Assembly: GCF_002699205.1 (NCBI RefSeq)
Contig: NZ_PABT01000035.1
Coordinates: 186,001-250,000, forward strand
Origin: Allomuricauda sp.
GTDB taxonomy: Bacteria; Bacteroidota; Bacteroidia; Flavobacteriales; Flavobacteriaceae
Direction of reading: 5' to 3'
Length of the DNA: 64,000 bases
Shown: in pieces, positions 46,441 to 55,087 of the stretch
Numbering within the stretch: the first letter of the stretch is position 1
Layout of the letters: every line of letters begins with the position of its first letter
Program-made: the position numbers and the translations under genes
The notes under the pieces: generated by a model
Database searches by the model: none
The model's input: only the letters and a program-made list of their open reading frames with translations
What the model was told of the DNA's origin: nothing

Positions 46441-46463
46441 GTGGGCGCTGAGGGATTCGAACC
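46441..46463. repeat. att site, right copy (inside tRNA-Val 3' part)
   Basis: Identical to 36974-36996; covers the acceptor 3' strand and part of the T arm. Confidence 0.85.
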
Positions 46464-46516
46464 CCCGACCCCCTCGGTGTAAACGAGGTGCTCTGAACCA
46501 ACTGAGCTAAGCGCCC
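46442..46516 (-). tRNA. tRNA-Val (anticodon UAC)
   Basis: 75 nt on the minus strand with a complete cloverleaf: acceptor stem GGGCGCT/AGCGCCC, D arm GCTC/GAGC, anticodon stem CCTCG/CGAGG with loop TTTACAC (anticodon TAC), T arm GGGGG-TTCGAAT-CCCTC. No CCA encoded. The 3' end is the attachment site of the metal-efflux element. Confidence 0.95.
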
Positions 46517-46602
46517 ATTCAATTTCCTAAATGGGAGTGCAAATATATAATAGTTTTTTCATTACCAAAAAGAAAAATCAAAAAAGAATCATCCCTTTTT
46601 TC

Positions 46603-47856
46603 TTAATTAATTTTCCTCTCTTTGAACCAAAGATCCTCCAAGCTAAAATTAACTGTAATGGTATGGTAATTTTCCTTAACAAGGATATTTTGTATCTGTC
46701 CTTTACTACCGTAAGCGTAGGATATATTCAACATGGAATTGCTGGCACGCCCTACCGGTAATCCGAGTCCCGCGGTCAATGTGTAGCCATCGACCTTATT
46801 GTCGTTAATGGCAAGGTAACCATTGTCATAGTTGAAACCACCACGATAACGAACACGATCCCAATATTTAAAACCTCTTGCGTTTTTTAAGTATTCCACC
46901 CCAACTGCGTAAATGTCTTGGTCCATGTAAGTCCCTACGCTTTCGGACTGTTCGGTGGCATCCCAAAAATTATGTTTATAATCAGCAGATAATGTAAAAG
47001 AGTTCATGAGTTTTGTACTGAACCCAAAACCAAGCTCCAAAGGAAGTTTAAAATCGGAGACCGTATCACTTTCCTCATCCTCTACCTGGATCTCTACACC
47101 ATCCAAGGTCTTGTATACCGAACGTGTCAAATTGCCGGAAAGTGAAACAGGGAGCTGAACGGTACTGCCAAAAGTAAAGTCCTTGAAAATATCATACTGC
47201 ATTCCCAATCCTATCCGGACACCACTGTAATTGGTAACCTCATCCAATTGGAAATAGCTACTGCTTATAGAAAAGCCTTCTGTTTCCTCAATATTTCCAA
47301 AAAGATAGGATGCCTTAAGTCCAAGTCTAAAGGAATCCGACAGACCGTAACCTACATTTACACTGAGGTCGTTGAGCCCTCCCACACCTGTAACACTACT
47401 CTCAAAGGTTTCGTTGGAGCCTTCAATATTTGTTTCCAACCCTACCAAAGTATATCCAACATCGGTATAGGGCACCAAAGAAACCCCCGCACCCAACCTA
47501 TCGGCAATTCTGAAAGCAAAAGCGAGATTGGAAAAGTTCAAAGTCGTTTTGGATTCGTTATCGCTTGAGTTGCTATAACTGTTCAACTCGCCAACCACCC
47601 CTATGTCATAAAAAAAGGAGTTTTGCGGAATCAATGCAAAATTGGATGGGTTCAAATTGTTTATTTCGGTATCGGTCCGCAATCCGATACCTGTATACCC
47701 CATACCATTGGATTTTCCGATACTTGTTTGGTTAATAACCCCCAATCCATAAAGGGAATAAGGTGAACTTGTCAAGCTCTCTGATTGTGCCATCATCCAT
47801 GAATGGACCAGAAACACTCCTGTAACCAGTAAAAATTTAATCATCTTCCTCATCAT
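46603..47856 (-). CDS. Outer-membrane beta-barrel protein
   Basis: About 417 residues; possible starts at 47865, 47856, 47853 and 47844 all overlap the end of the upstream DUF4270 gene, so translation is coupled and the exact start is uncertain. A signal peptide (IKFLLVTGVFLVHSWMMAQ) is followed by a barrel with alternating aromatic/small residue strands (SPYSLYGLGVINQTS, LNPSNFALIPQNSFFYDIGV, GVGGLNDLSVNVGYGLSDSF). Resembles OmpP1/FadL-like proteins used for hydrophobic compounds, but I cannot assign a substrate. Confidence 0.8.
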   Translation of the reverse strand: MMRKMIKFLLVTGVFLVHSWMMAQSESLTSSPYSLYGLGVINQTSIGKSNGMGYTGIGLRTDTEINNLNPSNFALIPQNSFFYDIGVVGELNSYSNSSDNESKTTLNFSNLAFAFRIADRLGAGVSLVPYTDVGYTLVGLETNIEGSNETFESSVTGVGGLNDLSVNVGYGLSDSFRLGLKASYLFGNIEETEGFSISSSYFQLDEVTNYSGVRIGLGMQYDIFKDFTFGSTVQLPVSLSGNLTRSVYKTLDGVEIQVEDEESDTVSDFKLPLELGFGFSTKLMNSFTLSADYKHNFWDATEQSESVGTYMDQDIYAVGVEYLKNARGFKYWDRVRYRGGFNYDNGYLAINDNKVDGYTLTAGLGLPVGRASNSMLNISYAYGSKGQIQNILVKENYHTITVNFSLEDLWFKERKIN

Positions 47857-49174
47857 AAATCGCAAAAGTTAGTTCCAGTACCGCACTGTATTCGGAACCG
47901 TCCATCCCATTGAGGATAAACCGGTCTACGGCGGAGTTATAATCATTGGGCAACAGGATCAATGCTTCCTCTGTTTCCAATTCCGTGGTAAACAGATCTT
48001 CGATGTAATTTCCCAACGAAAATTCATAATAAATATCATTGAACTCCTCATTGTCCCTGTTTAGGATTCCGGTCACCGCCGTAGTTTCAGCAATCAGCAA
48101 CTGTGAGGTAAGATCATTGTTTTGGTCCACCACATATACAGATAATGTATCCTTTAGTATAAGATTGTCATCATAAGAACCTGGCAATGGCTTTATTTTA
48201 AGTACGGCATCCAAAATGGTGCCCTGTCCCTTTATATCATAAATGTTTTTTATGTAGGGAAATTCGATCCGTGTGGCAATACCAATCCCAGATTGAACAT
48301 AACTGAGGTTATCGGTATCTTCGGAACTCAAATTTATTTCTTGGTCTGTCAACAATTGGAGATATTCATTGGGGTTCTCCGAGATTATTTGATTAAAAAA
48401 CGGTGTTGTGGATGAATATTCATCCAAATTTATATCCAAATAACTTTGCACCCTTTCCGTTTCTTCGGCCTCACTATAATATAATCGTACAAACGTTGCA
48501 TCAGAAGTTTTGGAAAACCCAATCACGGAACCGTCATCCCCTTGATCTGGAATCAGGGCTATCCCTTTAAAGTAATCCCTGAACTGATCGGCAGTCGTTA
48601 TTTCCTTTTCCTGGAATTTCTCGAACAGATCCATTCCCAACTCATCAGAAAGCAAAATCTCCAAAGTGTCACTATCCAGCGGTCGTGGCTGGTACGAGGA
48701 CAGACCAATATCCTCTTCATAGTACGCTGCTTCACTAACATTATATAGATAGTCCCCCTCCTGTGGTTTCAAGGTGGATGACAATCGTTTCACGTGCAGT
48801 GTGTTGGTCTGTAGCGTGTCGTTGTAGTAATAGGTATCAAATTTCATGTAGAGCGCAATACTATCGTATTCCGCCTCCGAATCTATGGTAAACGTAGATG
48901 GGACCAATGCCATATAACTGGATGATTGCACTGTTCCAAACTCAGGGTCATTATATCTTCCTACCAAGATCCTACTGGATTCACTGGTAACAATGCTATC
49001 GAATTTCATGGTGGAAATTGCTGCTGAAATGGTATCTATGAGCACTACTCGCATATTGCTATCAGTAAATGCCTCTCCTGCCAAAAAATCCGATGAATTG
49101 TAATTCTCGGAACTGCACGAACAAAACATTAAAACTGATAGGCCCAGAAGCCAAAAAACTCTTCCCATAATCAT
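47837..49174 (-). CDS. DUF4270-family lipoprotein
   Basis: 445 residues; lipoprotein signal ending FCSC near residue 20. The body matches the DUF4270 family: ILVGRYNDPEFGTVQSSSYM, YDSIALYMKFDTYYY, a middle helical segment (LGMDLFEKFQEKE), GIALIPDQG and DAVLKIKPLPGSYDD. Function of the family is unknown; it is an outer-membrane-side protein typical of Bacteroidota. Overlaps the downstream outer-membrane protein gene by about 20 bp. A promoter lies 11 bp before its start. Confidence 0.9.
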   Translation of the reverse strand: MIMGRVFWLLGLSVLMFCSCSSENYNSSDFLAGEAFTDSNMRVVLIDTISAAISTMKFDSIVTSESSRILVGRYNDPEFGTVQSSSYMALVPSTFTIDSEAEYDSIALYMKFDTYYYNDTLQTNTLHVKRLSSTLKPQEGDYLYNVSEAAYYEEDIGLSSYQPRPLDSDTLEILLSDELGMDLFEKFQEKEITTADQFRDYFKGIALIPDQGDDGSVIGFSKTSDATFVRLYYSEAEETERVQSYLDINLDEYSSTTPFFNQIISENPNEYLQLLTDQEINLSSEDTDNLSYVQSGIGIATRIEFPYIKNIYDIKGQGTILDAVLKIKPLPGSYDDNLILKDTLSVYVVDQNNDLTSQLLIAETTAVTGILNRDNEEFNDIYYEFSLGNYIEDLFTTELETEEALILLPNDYNSAVDRFILNGMDGSEYSAVLELTFAIYDEEDD

Positions 49175-49184
49175 TTGTTTGAGC

Positions 49185-49214
49185 CAAAAGTAAGTGGAGT
49201 TTAAAGGCTCAAAA
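49185..49214 (-). promoter_or_regulatory. Housekeeping-type promoter of the DUF4270 gene
   Basis: On the minus strand, TTTTG (49210-49214), a 17-bp spacer, then TACTTTTG (49185-49192), matching the Bacteroidota TTTG / TAnnTTTG consensus. Confidence 0.6.
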
Positions 49215-49363
49215 ATGGGAATAGACCAACCTTTCGTCTTTTATGACAAAGTGGGGAATTTTCACGACAAACCCTACAGCCCTGTTCGTAGAGAGTTTTT
49301 ACCAATTCATACGTTAAATCAAGGACTTTATATATTCCTTTCCATTTGCTTTGACATCAAAAT

Positions 49364-49371
49364 TAACTTTG
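49364..49371 (+). promoter_or_regulatory. -7 box TAACTTTG of the Kelch/LytSR operon
   Basis: TAACTTTG matches TAnnTTTG 21 bp before the Kelch-gene ATG (49393); nearest TTTG (49345-49348) gives a 15-bp spacer, shorter than usual. Confidence 0.45.
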
Positions 49372-49392
49372 GCCAAAATTTAAATGTCACGC

Positions 49393-50391
49393 ATGAAAAA
49401 AACAGTTGAAATGTTTAAGCTGGTATTCTTTATCGCAATACCTATAATCTCTTTTTATAGTTGTTCCAGCGATGATGATGATGATGAGTTGGGAAATTGG
49501 GTAGATCGTTCTGTTTTTGATGGTACCCCCAGAAGCAGTGTTGCCGGTTTCGTAATCGATAATATTGGCTATATGGGAACCGGTTATGATGGTGATGATT
49601 ATCTAAACTCTTTTTGGGCCTATAATATAGATGGTGATTATTGGTCCCAAAAGGCGGATTTTCCGGGCGTGGAAAGAAATGCGGCCGTCGGCTTCCAGAT
49701 AGATGGGAAAGGCTACATTGGCACTGGTTATGATGGGGTGGATGAACTGGGTGATTTTTACTCCTATGACCCATCAACCAACAGTTGGACCCAAATAGCT
49801 TCCCTTCCTGATGGTATTACAAGAAGAAGTGCAGTGGCTTTCGGAGCCAATGGTTACGGATATTTTGGAACTGGGTACGATGGTGAAAATGACATGAAAG
49901 ATTTTTGGAAGTACGACCCCTCAACGGATACTTGGACAGAATTGGAAGGTTTTGGAGGCAACAAAAGAAGGTCTGCCACGACATTTACCATCGATGGAAT
50001 TGTCTATTTCGGAACAGGTATTTCCAATGGGATCTATCTGGAGGATTTCTGGGCATTTGACCCTTCAACCGAAACTTGGACCAAAAAATTGGACCTGGAC
50101 GAAGAGGATGATTATAATGTGGAAAGAAGCAATGCAGTAGGCTTTGAACTCAACGGTTATGGGTATATTGCTTGTGGTGAGCAAAATGGTGCCACCAATA
50201 CAGTTTGGGAATATGATCCTTCCACCGACACTTGGGAAGAAAAAACCAGTTATGAAGGATCTACACGACAAGATGCCATAGCCTTTTCAAACTCCTCAAG
50301 AGCTTTTATTGGAATGGGGCGTACAGGAACCCTCTACTTGGACGATTTGGACGAATTTTTCCCTTTTGAAGAATATGATGATGAAGATTGA
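49393..50391 (+). CDS. Kelch-repeat lipoprotein
   Basis: 332 residues from the ATG at 49393 (an in-frame ATG is 9 bp earlier). Lipoprotein signal FYSCSS, an acidic linker (DDDDDELG), then about five Kelch-like blades, each with a GYxGTGYDG-type loop and a W-x-(Q/K/E) strand: GYIGTGYDGVDELGDFYSYD, FGTGYDGENDMKDFWKYDPS, STDTWTELEGF. Expected to fold as a beta-propeller in the periplasm or on the surface. First gene of an operon with a DUF4907 protein and a LytS/LytR pair. Confidence 0.88.
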   Translation: MKKTVEMFKLVFFIAIPIISFYSCSSDDDDDELGNWVDRSVFDGTPRSSVAGFVIDNIGYMGTGYDGDDYLNSFWAYNIDGDYWSQKADFPGVERNAAVGFQIDGKGYIGTGYDGVDELGDFYSYDPSTNSWTQIASLPDGITRRSAVAFGANGYGYFGTGYDGENDMKDFWKYDPSTDTWTELEGFGGNKRRSATTFTIDGIVYFGTGISNGIYLEDFWAFDPSTETWTKKLDLDEEDDYNVERSNAVGFELNGYGYIACGEQNGATNTVWEYDPSTDTWEEKTSYEGSTRQDAIAFSNSSRAFIGMGRTGTLYLDDLDEFFPFEEYDDED

Positions 50392-50423
50392 TTTTTAATT
50401 AATCAGTTCTAGTTTGTGTTAAT

Positions 50424-50453
50424 TGGGGTCAAGGAATCAGAACCTTGACCCCA
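50424..50453. repeat. Strong hairpin between Kelch and DUF4907 genes
   Basis: Stem GGGGTCAAGG (50425-50434) with CCTTGACCCC (50443-50452), extended by a T-A pair. No T run follows on either strand, so it is probably a stabilising or attenuating structure rather than a full terminator. Confidence 0.55.
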
Positions 50454-50471
50454 TTCAAATTAAATATAGCC

Positions 50472-50810
50472 ATGAAAAACATCACAAAAATTGTTACCTC
50501 TGCATTGTTACTATGCCTCTTTTTTTATGGAGCTACACGACTTTTCAATGAAAGTCACAATGACCTACCGATGTTATCCAAAGAGATCATAAAGGTAGAT
50601 GGCGGGTATGGCTATCAAATATACAGTGGGGACAAACTTTTGGTCCAACAAGAATTTATTCCAGCCATAAAAGGCAAAAAACCTTTTAAAACTTCCCAAG
50701 ATGCCCAAAAGGTCGCCAACTTGGTTTTGGAAAAAATAAATGCCGGAACAAAACCTTATATTAAAAAAGAAGAGCTCGAACAACTAAACGTTTTAAGTTT
50801 GTATCCATAA
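50472..50810 (+). CDS. DUF4907-family exported protein
   Basis: 112 residues from the ATG at 50472; N-terminal hydrophobic segment (IVTSALLLCLFFYGATRLF), then the compact DUF4907 domain (YGYQIYSGDKLLVQQEFIPA, KPFKTSQDAQKVANLVLEKI). Function unknown. Its neighbour downstream is a LytS-type kinase 9 bp away, so it may modulate that signalling pair. Confidence 0.82.
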   Translation: MKNITKIVTSALLLCLFFYGATRLFNESHNDLPMLSKEIIKVDGGYGYQIYSGDKLLVQQEFIPAIKGKKPFKTSQDAQKVANLVLEKINAGTKPYIKKEELEQLNVLSLYP

Positions 50811-50819
50811 AGCATCCAA

Positions 50820-51848
50820 ATGACCATTGAACGTAGGCACATACAGCTTTTTTTTATCCATTTCTTCCTATGGGCGCTGTTCTATGGTTTTTTCCTGTTT
50901 CCGTTCTTTTTTCAGTTAAGGCAAGTACCTCCCAATCTACCGGTACGTTTGGTTCTCACCGTTGTTCTTTTTTACTTCAATTACTTTTTTTTGGTACCTC
51001 GCCTACTGTTAAAAAAAAATACGGCCCTATACATCGTAATCTGTATTCTTTTAATAGCCGTTGCAGGGCTGATCATTGATTTTGGTTTTAGCCCAGAGCC
51101 AAAAGAACCACCCTTTCCACCAGAAGGAAGAGGTCTAAGACGACCAACAGGGTTTATCGGTCAGTTGTTCATCATGATCAATTTAAGTACCCCGATATTT
51201 ATAAGCGGTTTGTTGCGTTTATACGTGGAATGGAGAAAAAATGAGGACCTGCGCAAGAAAGTTGAAAATGAAAAAGTGAACTCTGAGCTTCAATTTTTAA
51301 AGACCCAGTTAAACCCCCACTTTCTATTCAACTCGCTAAATGCCATTTACTCCCTATCCGTAAAGAATTCCAACAGTACATCCGAGGCCATCATATCCCT
51401 ATCGGAATTAATGCGGTATATGCTTTATGAGGCGGACAAGGACATGGTTCCGTTGAACAAAGAACTGGAATACATCAAAAATTATGTGCAATTACAACGT
51501 TTACGATTATCTGACAGTGTCAATGTGCATTTGAAAATTTCTGGAGAGGACAAGGGAAAAGAGGTTCCGCCGCTATTGTTTATTTCCTTTATTGAAAACG
51601 CTTTTAAATACGGGACGGACTTTAAGGGGACAACCTATGTAAGCATCAATTTTCTGATTGAAGAAAACATCATCCATTTTAAGGTGGAGAACAAGATAGG
51701 TGTGCACAGGAAAAACAACAAAAACTCAGGAGTGGGATTGGAGAACATAAAAAACCGCTTAAGACTATTGTACCCGGATTCCCATAAATTGCAAATTACC
51801 GATGACGGCGAGACATACTTGGTGGACCTGACACTCCATTTGAATTAA
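50820..51848 (+). CDS. LytS-type membrane histidine kinase
   Basis: 342 residues; four membrane helices in the first 135 residues (IQLFFIHFFLWALFYGFFLF, LVLTVVLFYFNYFFLV, YIVICILLIAVAGLIIDFGF, GQLFIMINLSTPIFISGLLR), a short coiled coil, then the His_kinase core with His167 in QLNPHFLFNSLNAIYSL and the ATPase part (ISFIENAFKYG, KNSGVGLENIKNRLRLLYPD). Partner of the LytTR regulator 17 bp downstream. Confidence 0.92.
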   Translation: MTIERRHIQLFFIHFFLWALFYGFFLFPFFFQLRQVPPNLPVRLVLTVVLFYFNYFFLVPRLLLKKNTALYIVICILLIAVAGLIIDFGFSPEPKEPPFPPEGRGLRRPTGFIGQLFIMINLSTPIFISGLLRLYVEWRKNEDLRKKVENEKVNSELQFLKTQLNPHFLFNSLNAIYSLSVKNSNSTSEAIISLSELMRYMLYEADKDMVPLNKELEYIKNYVQLQRLRLSDSVNVHLKISGEDKGKEVPPLLFISFIENAFKYGTDFKGTTYVSINFLIEENIIHFKVENKIGVHRKNNKNSGVGLENIKNRLRLLYPDSHKLQITDDGETYLVDLTLHLN

Positions 51849-51865
51849 CCTCAAAACTACAGACC

Positions 51866-52600
51866 ATGAAGTGTATTATTATAGACGACGAACCTTTGGC
51901 CATAGATGTGCTCATGGAATATTGCCAAAAATTGGATTTTATTGAACTGGAGGATACCTTCACAAATTCGTTGGAAGCAATTTCTGTAATCAAGGAAAAG
52001 AAAATAGACCTTATCTTCTGTGATATTGAAATGCCGCAAATGAACGGTATAGATTTCATAAATTCATTGGACAATATTCCTTTGTTCATTTTTACCACAG
52101 CCTATTCGCAATACGCGGTAGAAGGCTTCAATCTCAATGCCATAGATTACCTGGTAAAACCTATCCCCTACAATCGATTTATAAAAGCCATTTCAAGAGC
52201 AAAAGAAATTTTGGCCTACCGCAAATCCCCCACCAAATTGAACGATAATGTCTTCCCTTCCTATGGTGATTCAAACACAGCAAACCCAGGGTATATTTTT
52301 GTGAAAGCTGAGTACGAAAGCGTAAAAATAAACCTTGATGACATTGAATACATCCAAGGTTTAAAAGACTATTTAAAAATCCATGTGAAAAATACGAACA
52401 AAGCAATACTGACCCTTATGAGCTTCAAAGAGATACTGGACAAACTTCCTACCAACCAATTTGTAAGGGTACATAAATCCTTTGTGGTAAACATCAGTTG
52501 TATTAAAACGGTCCAACGGAACCGTATCGTAATCAACGACATGAGGATTCCTATAGGGGAAAGTTATAAATCCAGTTTTTTTAGCAACTTGGGGCTCTAA
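51866..52600 (+). CDS. LytTR-family response regulator
   Basis: 244 residues: receiver domain with acceptor Asp53 (LIFCDIEMPQMNG) and the LVKPIPYNRF block near 92, then a LytTR DNA-binding domain from about 145 (VKINLDDIEYIQGLKDYLKI, FVRVHKSFVVNISCI). Partner of the preceding kinase. Converges with folC (5 bp gap). Confidence 0.93.
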   Translation: MKCIIIDDEPLAIDVLMEYCQKLDFIELEDTFTNSLEAISVIKEKKIDLIFCDIEMPQMNGIDFINSLDNIPLFIFTTAYSQYAVEGFNLNAIDYLVKPIPYNRFIKAISRAKEILAYRKSPTKLNDNVFPSYGDSNTANPGYIFVKAEYESVKINLDDIEYIQGLKDYLKIHVKNTNKAILTLMSFKEILDKLPTNQFVRVHKSFVVNISCIKTVQRNRIVINDMRIPIGESYKSSFFSNLGL

Positions 52601-52605
52601 ACAAA

Positions 52606-53817
52606 TCAAATTCCCTCCGCCACAACAAAAGTACTGCCCCCCACATAGATCATATCCCTATTGCCTGCTTTCTTCAAAGCTTTCCGCAAACCTTTTTCCA
52701 CGGACTTGCACACCTTGCCACTGAGTTGCTCTTCTTTAGCCAACTCTTGTAGTCGAGAAGCATCCATACCTCTTGGGATATTTGGCTTAACAAAATAATA
52801 TTTGGCCTCTTTGGGAAATAGGGCAAGAACCGATTTTACATCTTTGTCATTTACAAAACCAAGTACAATATGGAGTTGATCGTATGACTGTTTTTCCACC
52901 TGCTTCAAAACCAATTGAAGCCCCTCTTTGTTATGTGCCGTATCACAGACCACCAACGGATTATTTTGTAATATCTGCCATCTGCCCAAAAGCCCCGTGT
53001 TTTCCACAACTTTTTTGAGCCCTTCAGAAATTTCATCATCGGAGACATCAAAGTTTTTCAACTGATGGATACACGCCACCACTCCGTTGATATTCTTTTT
53101 TTGATATTCACCCAATAAATCGGTTTCATATTCCGGAATGGATTCCTTATCGGCAAAAACTATCTCGGATTTTAGTTGATGTGCAATCAAATTGAAGATT
53201 GTTCTCGTTTCAGGCTGGGTCTCGCTAACAACAACAGGAACTTTGGGTTTTATGATACCGGCCTTCTCCAATGCGATTTTTTCAAGTGTATCCCCCAAAA
53301 ACTGGGTATGATCTATCCCAATATTGGTAATCAGGGAAACTTCGGGAACAATAATGTTGGTGGAATCCAATCTTCCTCCCAACCCGACCTCTATAACAGC
53401 TATATCAACTTTTTCTACAGCAAAATAACTAAAGGCCATCCCTACGGTCATTTCAAAAAAGGAAAGCCCATTGTACTCGAAAAAAGTCTTGTGTTCCGCT
53501 ATAAAATCCTTTACGAATTTCTTGCTGACGACCTTTCCGTTAATTTTGATACGTTCCCGGAAATCCCTTAAGTGGGGAGATGTATACAATCCCACCTTGT
53601 AGCCAGCTTCTTGAAGAATGGATGCCAACATATGGCTGCTGGACCCTTTGCCATTTGTACCTGCAACATGGATACTTTTGAATTTATCTTCTGGATTGTG
53701 TAAAAGGTTGCAAAAATGAACAATGTTATCCAACTTGGCATTTAATGCCACTGCACCCTTTTGTTGGTACATCGGAAGCTGACCGAACATCCAGTCCAAA
53801 GTCTCTTTATAGGTCAC
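52606..53817 (-). CDS. folC: Bifunctional folylpolyglutamate synthase / dihydrofolate synthase
   Basis: 403 residues, Mur-ligase fold. It adds glutamate to dihydropteroate and to reduced folates, using ATP. P-loop in VAGTNGKGSSSHMLASIL (about 49-66), then GLYTSPHLRDFRERIKING, the VIEVGLGGRLDSTNI metal-binding region and SLITNIGIDHTQFLG; C-terminal Rossmann part with VCDTAHNKEGL. The start overlaps the stop of the TonB-like gene by 4 bp (ATGA). Confidence 0.95.
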   Translation of the reverse strand: MTYKETLDWMFGQLPMYQQKGAVALNAKLDNIVHFCNLLHNPEDKFKSIHVAGTNGKGSSSHMLASILQEAGYKVGLYTSPHLRDFRERIKINGKVVSKKFVKDFIAEHKTFFEYNGLSFFEMTVGMAFSYFAVEKVDIAVIEVGLGGRLDSTNIIVPEVSLITNIGIDHTQFLGDTLEKIALEKAGIIKPKVPVVVSETQPETRTIFNLIAHQLKSEIVFADKESIPEYETDLLGEYQKKNINGVVACIHQLKNFDVSDDEISEGLKKVVENTGLLGRWQILQNNPLVVCDTAHNKEGLQLVLKQVEKQSYDQLHIVLGFVNDKDVKSVLALFPKEAKYYFVKPNIPRGMDASRLQELAKEEQLSGKVCKSVEKGLRKALKKAGNRDMIYVGGSTFVVAEGI

Positions 53818-54692
53818 TGCCCCAATTTAAAGTTTACTACCACAAAACCAATCTGCTGGGCAGGGGCATTGGGATCGGGGTTCCATTTATGGAGAAGTGC
53901 GGTTTTGCGGGCCGGTTCCAACAAACATGGTGCATTATTTGTAGTTCCTTTTACACCTGGTTCGGCTTTGATCACCCTCCCATTTCTATCCACAGTAATT
54001 CTAACGACCACCCTACCTTCTTCGTTACATTCTTGTTGCACCTTACCTTTGTTGGCGAGTGACCTGCCGCTTAGGCCATACCCACCCGTTCCGCTTCCAG
54101 GAGCGCCATAATAAGATGAAGCATAAGGATCGCCATCAGGTTGGCCCTTGTCTCCGGCACGGTTATCGTCACCTTCGCTGCCCGTGGTCGTTCCATCGGA
54201 TTTTCCGATACCTCCGATCAGGGCATCCACACTTTTTTTCTTCGCTTCTTGCTCTTGTCTTTTGCGCTCTTCGGCCTCCCGTTTTTCCTTGGCAATACGT
54301 TCAGCTTCAGCTTTGGCCTTTTTTGCTTCCTCCTCAGCCTTGCGCTTTGCTTCCTGCTGTTGTCTTAGTTTGATGGTCTCCTCATCGTTGCTTGTCAACA
54401 CCTCTTCCACAGGAGCTTCTTCCACAACAGTTTCTTCTGGTTGAACAGGCTCGGCTTGTTCTGCTGGTACTGGTTCGCTTTCCAACTCTCGTGGTTCCGA
54501 CCGGACTTTTTCCATCGGCTGAACTTCTCCACTTCCATAATCCATGGTGCCAAAGTTTACAGCGATTCCATTTTCAATGGGAGGATCGAGATAGGTGAGG
54601 CCGACATAAAAAAGCAATAGAAGAAGTGCGCTTAACAAAAGAGTTGTAAGCGTGAAAGATTTTTTCTTGTGTCTCGTATCTAAAAAGGACAT
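53814..54692 (-). CDS. TonB-family energy transducer
   Basis: 292 residues: a single N-terminal membrane helix (LTTLLLSALLLLLFYVGLTYL), a long Glu/Pro- then Lys/Glu/Ala-rich spacer (about 70-165), and a C-terminal TonB domain (about 205-292; GKVQQECNEEGRVVVRITVD, NGRVIKAEPGVKGTTNN). Couples the ExbB/ExbD proton channel to outer-membrane receptors such as the SusC proteins. Starts in the TAATG overlap with exbD. Confidence 0.88.
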   Translation of the reverse strand: MSFLDTRHKKKSFTLTTLLLSALLLLLFYVGLTYLDPPIENGIAVNFGTMDYGSGEVQPMEKVRSEPRELESEPVPAEQAEPVQPEETVVEEAPVEEVLTSNDEETIKLRQQQEAKRKAEEEAKKAKAEAERIAKEKREAEERKRQEQEAKKKSVDALIGGIGKSDGTTTGSEGDDNRAGDKGQPDGDPYASSYYGAPGSGTGGYGLSGRSLANKGKVQQECNEEGRVVVRITVDRNGRVIKAEPGVKGTTNNAPCLLEPARKTALLHKWNPDPNAPAQQIGFVVVNFKLGQ

Positions 54693-55078
54693 TATTTTGG
54701 ACGCACTGCCAAGATAACCTTGTAATTGTTCCTATTGGCTATATCCATAACGTTGACAGCTTCTTTAATGGCAACGTTCTCTTCTGCCCTGAGGATGATT
54801 GTCGGCTTTTCTTGACCTTCAAGTGCCTTTTTTAATTCAATTTCAATGTATTCCTTGTTGATCTGCTCATTATTGACAAAATATTCCAGGTCCTTATTAA
54901 TGGTAACCGAAACATTCTGCGTATTTGTGGACTTGCCCTTTGCTTTGGGCAAAAGTAAATCCAGAGCATTGGGTGCATTGGAAGTAAGCATAAAAAACAC
55001 CAATAACAAGAACACAATGTCCGTCATCGATGACATGCTAAATTCAGGACTCACCTTATTTCTTCCTTTCAATTTCAT
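54692..55078 (-). CDS. exbD: ExbD/TolR-family biopolymer transport protein
   Basis: 128 residues: one membrane helix with the conserved Asp (MSSMTDIVFLLLVFFMLTSN) that carries protons, then a periplasmic domain (NKDLEYFVNNEQINKEYIEI, KEAVNVMDIANRNNYKVILA). Between exbB and tonB; overlaps tonB by one base. Confidence 0.92.
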   Translation of the reverse strand: MKLKGRNKVSPEFSMSSMTDIVFLLLVFFMLTSNAPNALDLLLPKAKGKSTNTQNVSVTINKDLEYFVNNEQINKEYIEIELKKALEGQEKPTIILRAEENVAIKEAVNVMDIANRNNYKVILAVRPK

Positions 55079-55087
55079 ATGGCCTTC

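Larger units (their letters stand above)
36974..46463. mobile_element. Integrated mobilisable element at tRNA-Val carrying metal efflux genes
   Basis: About 9.5 kb between two identical 23-bp copies of the tRNA-Val 3' end. The integrase gene lies next to the tRNA, with a BfmA/BtgA mobilisation protein beside it. The cargo is a six-gene unit: RND pump, adaptor, His-rich lipoprotein, TolC-like channel and a second His-rich protein, with the mobilisation gene before them. No relaxase, coupling protein or conjugation machinery is present, so movement would need helper functions in trans. The tRNA stays intact at the right end. Confidence 0.85.
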
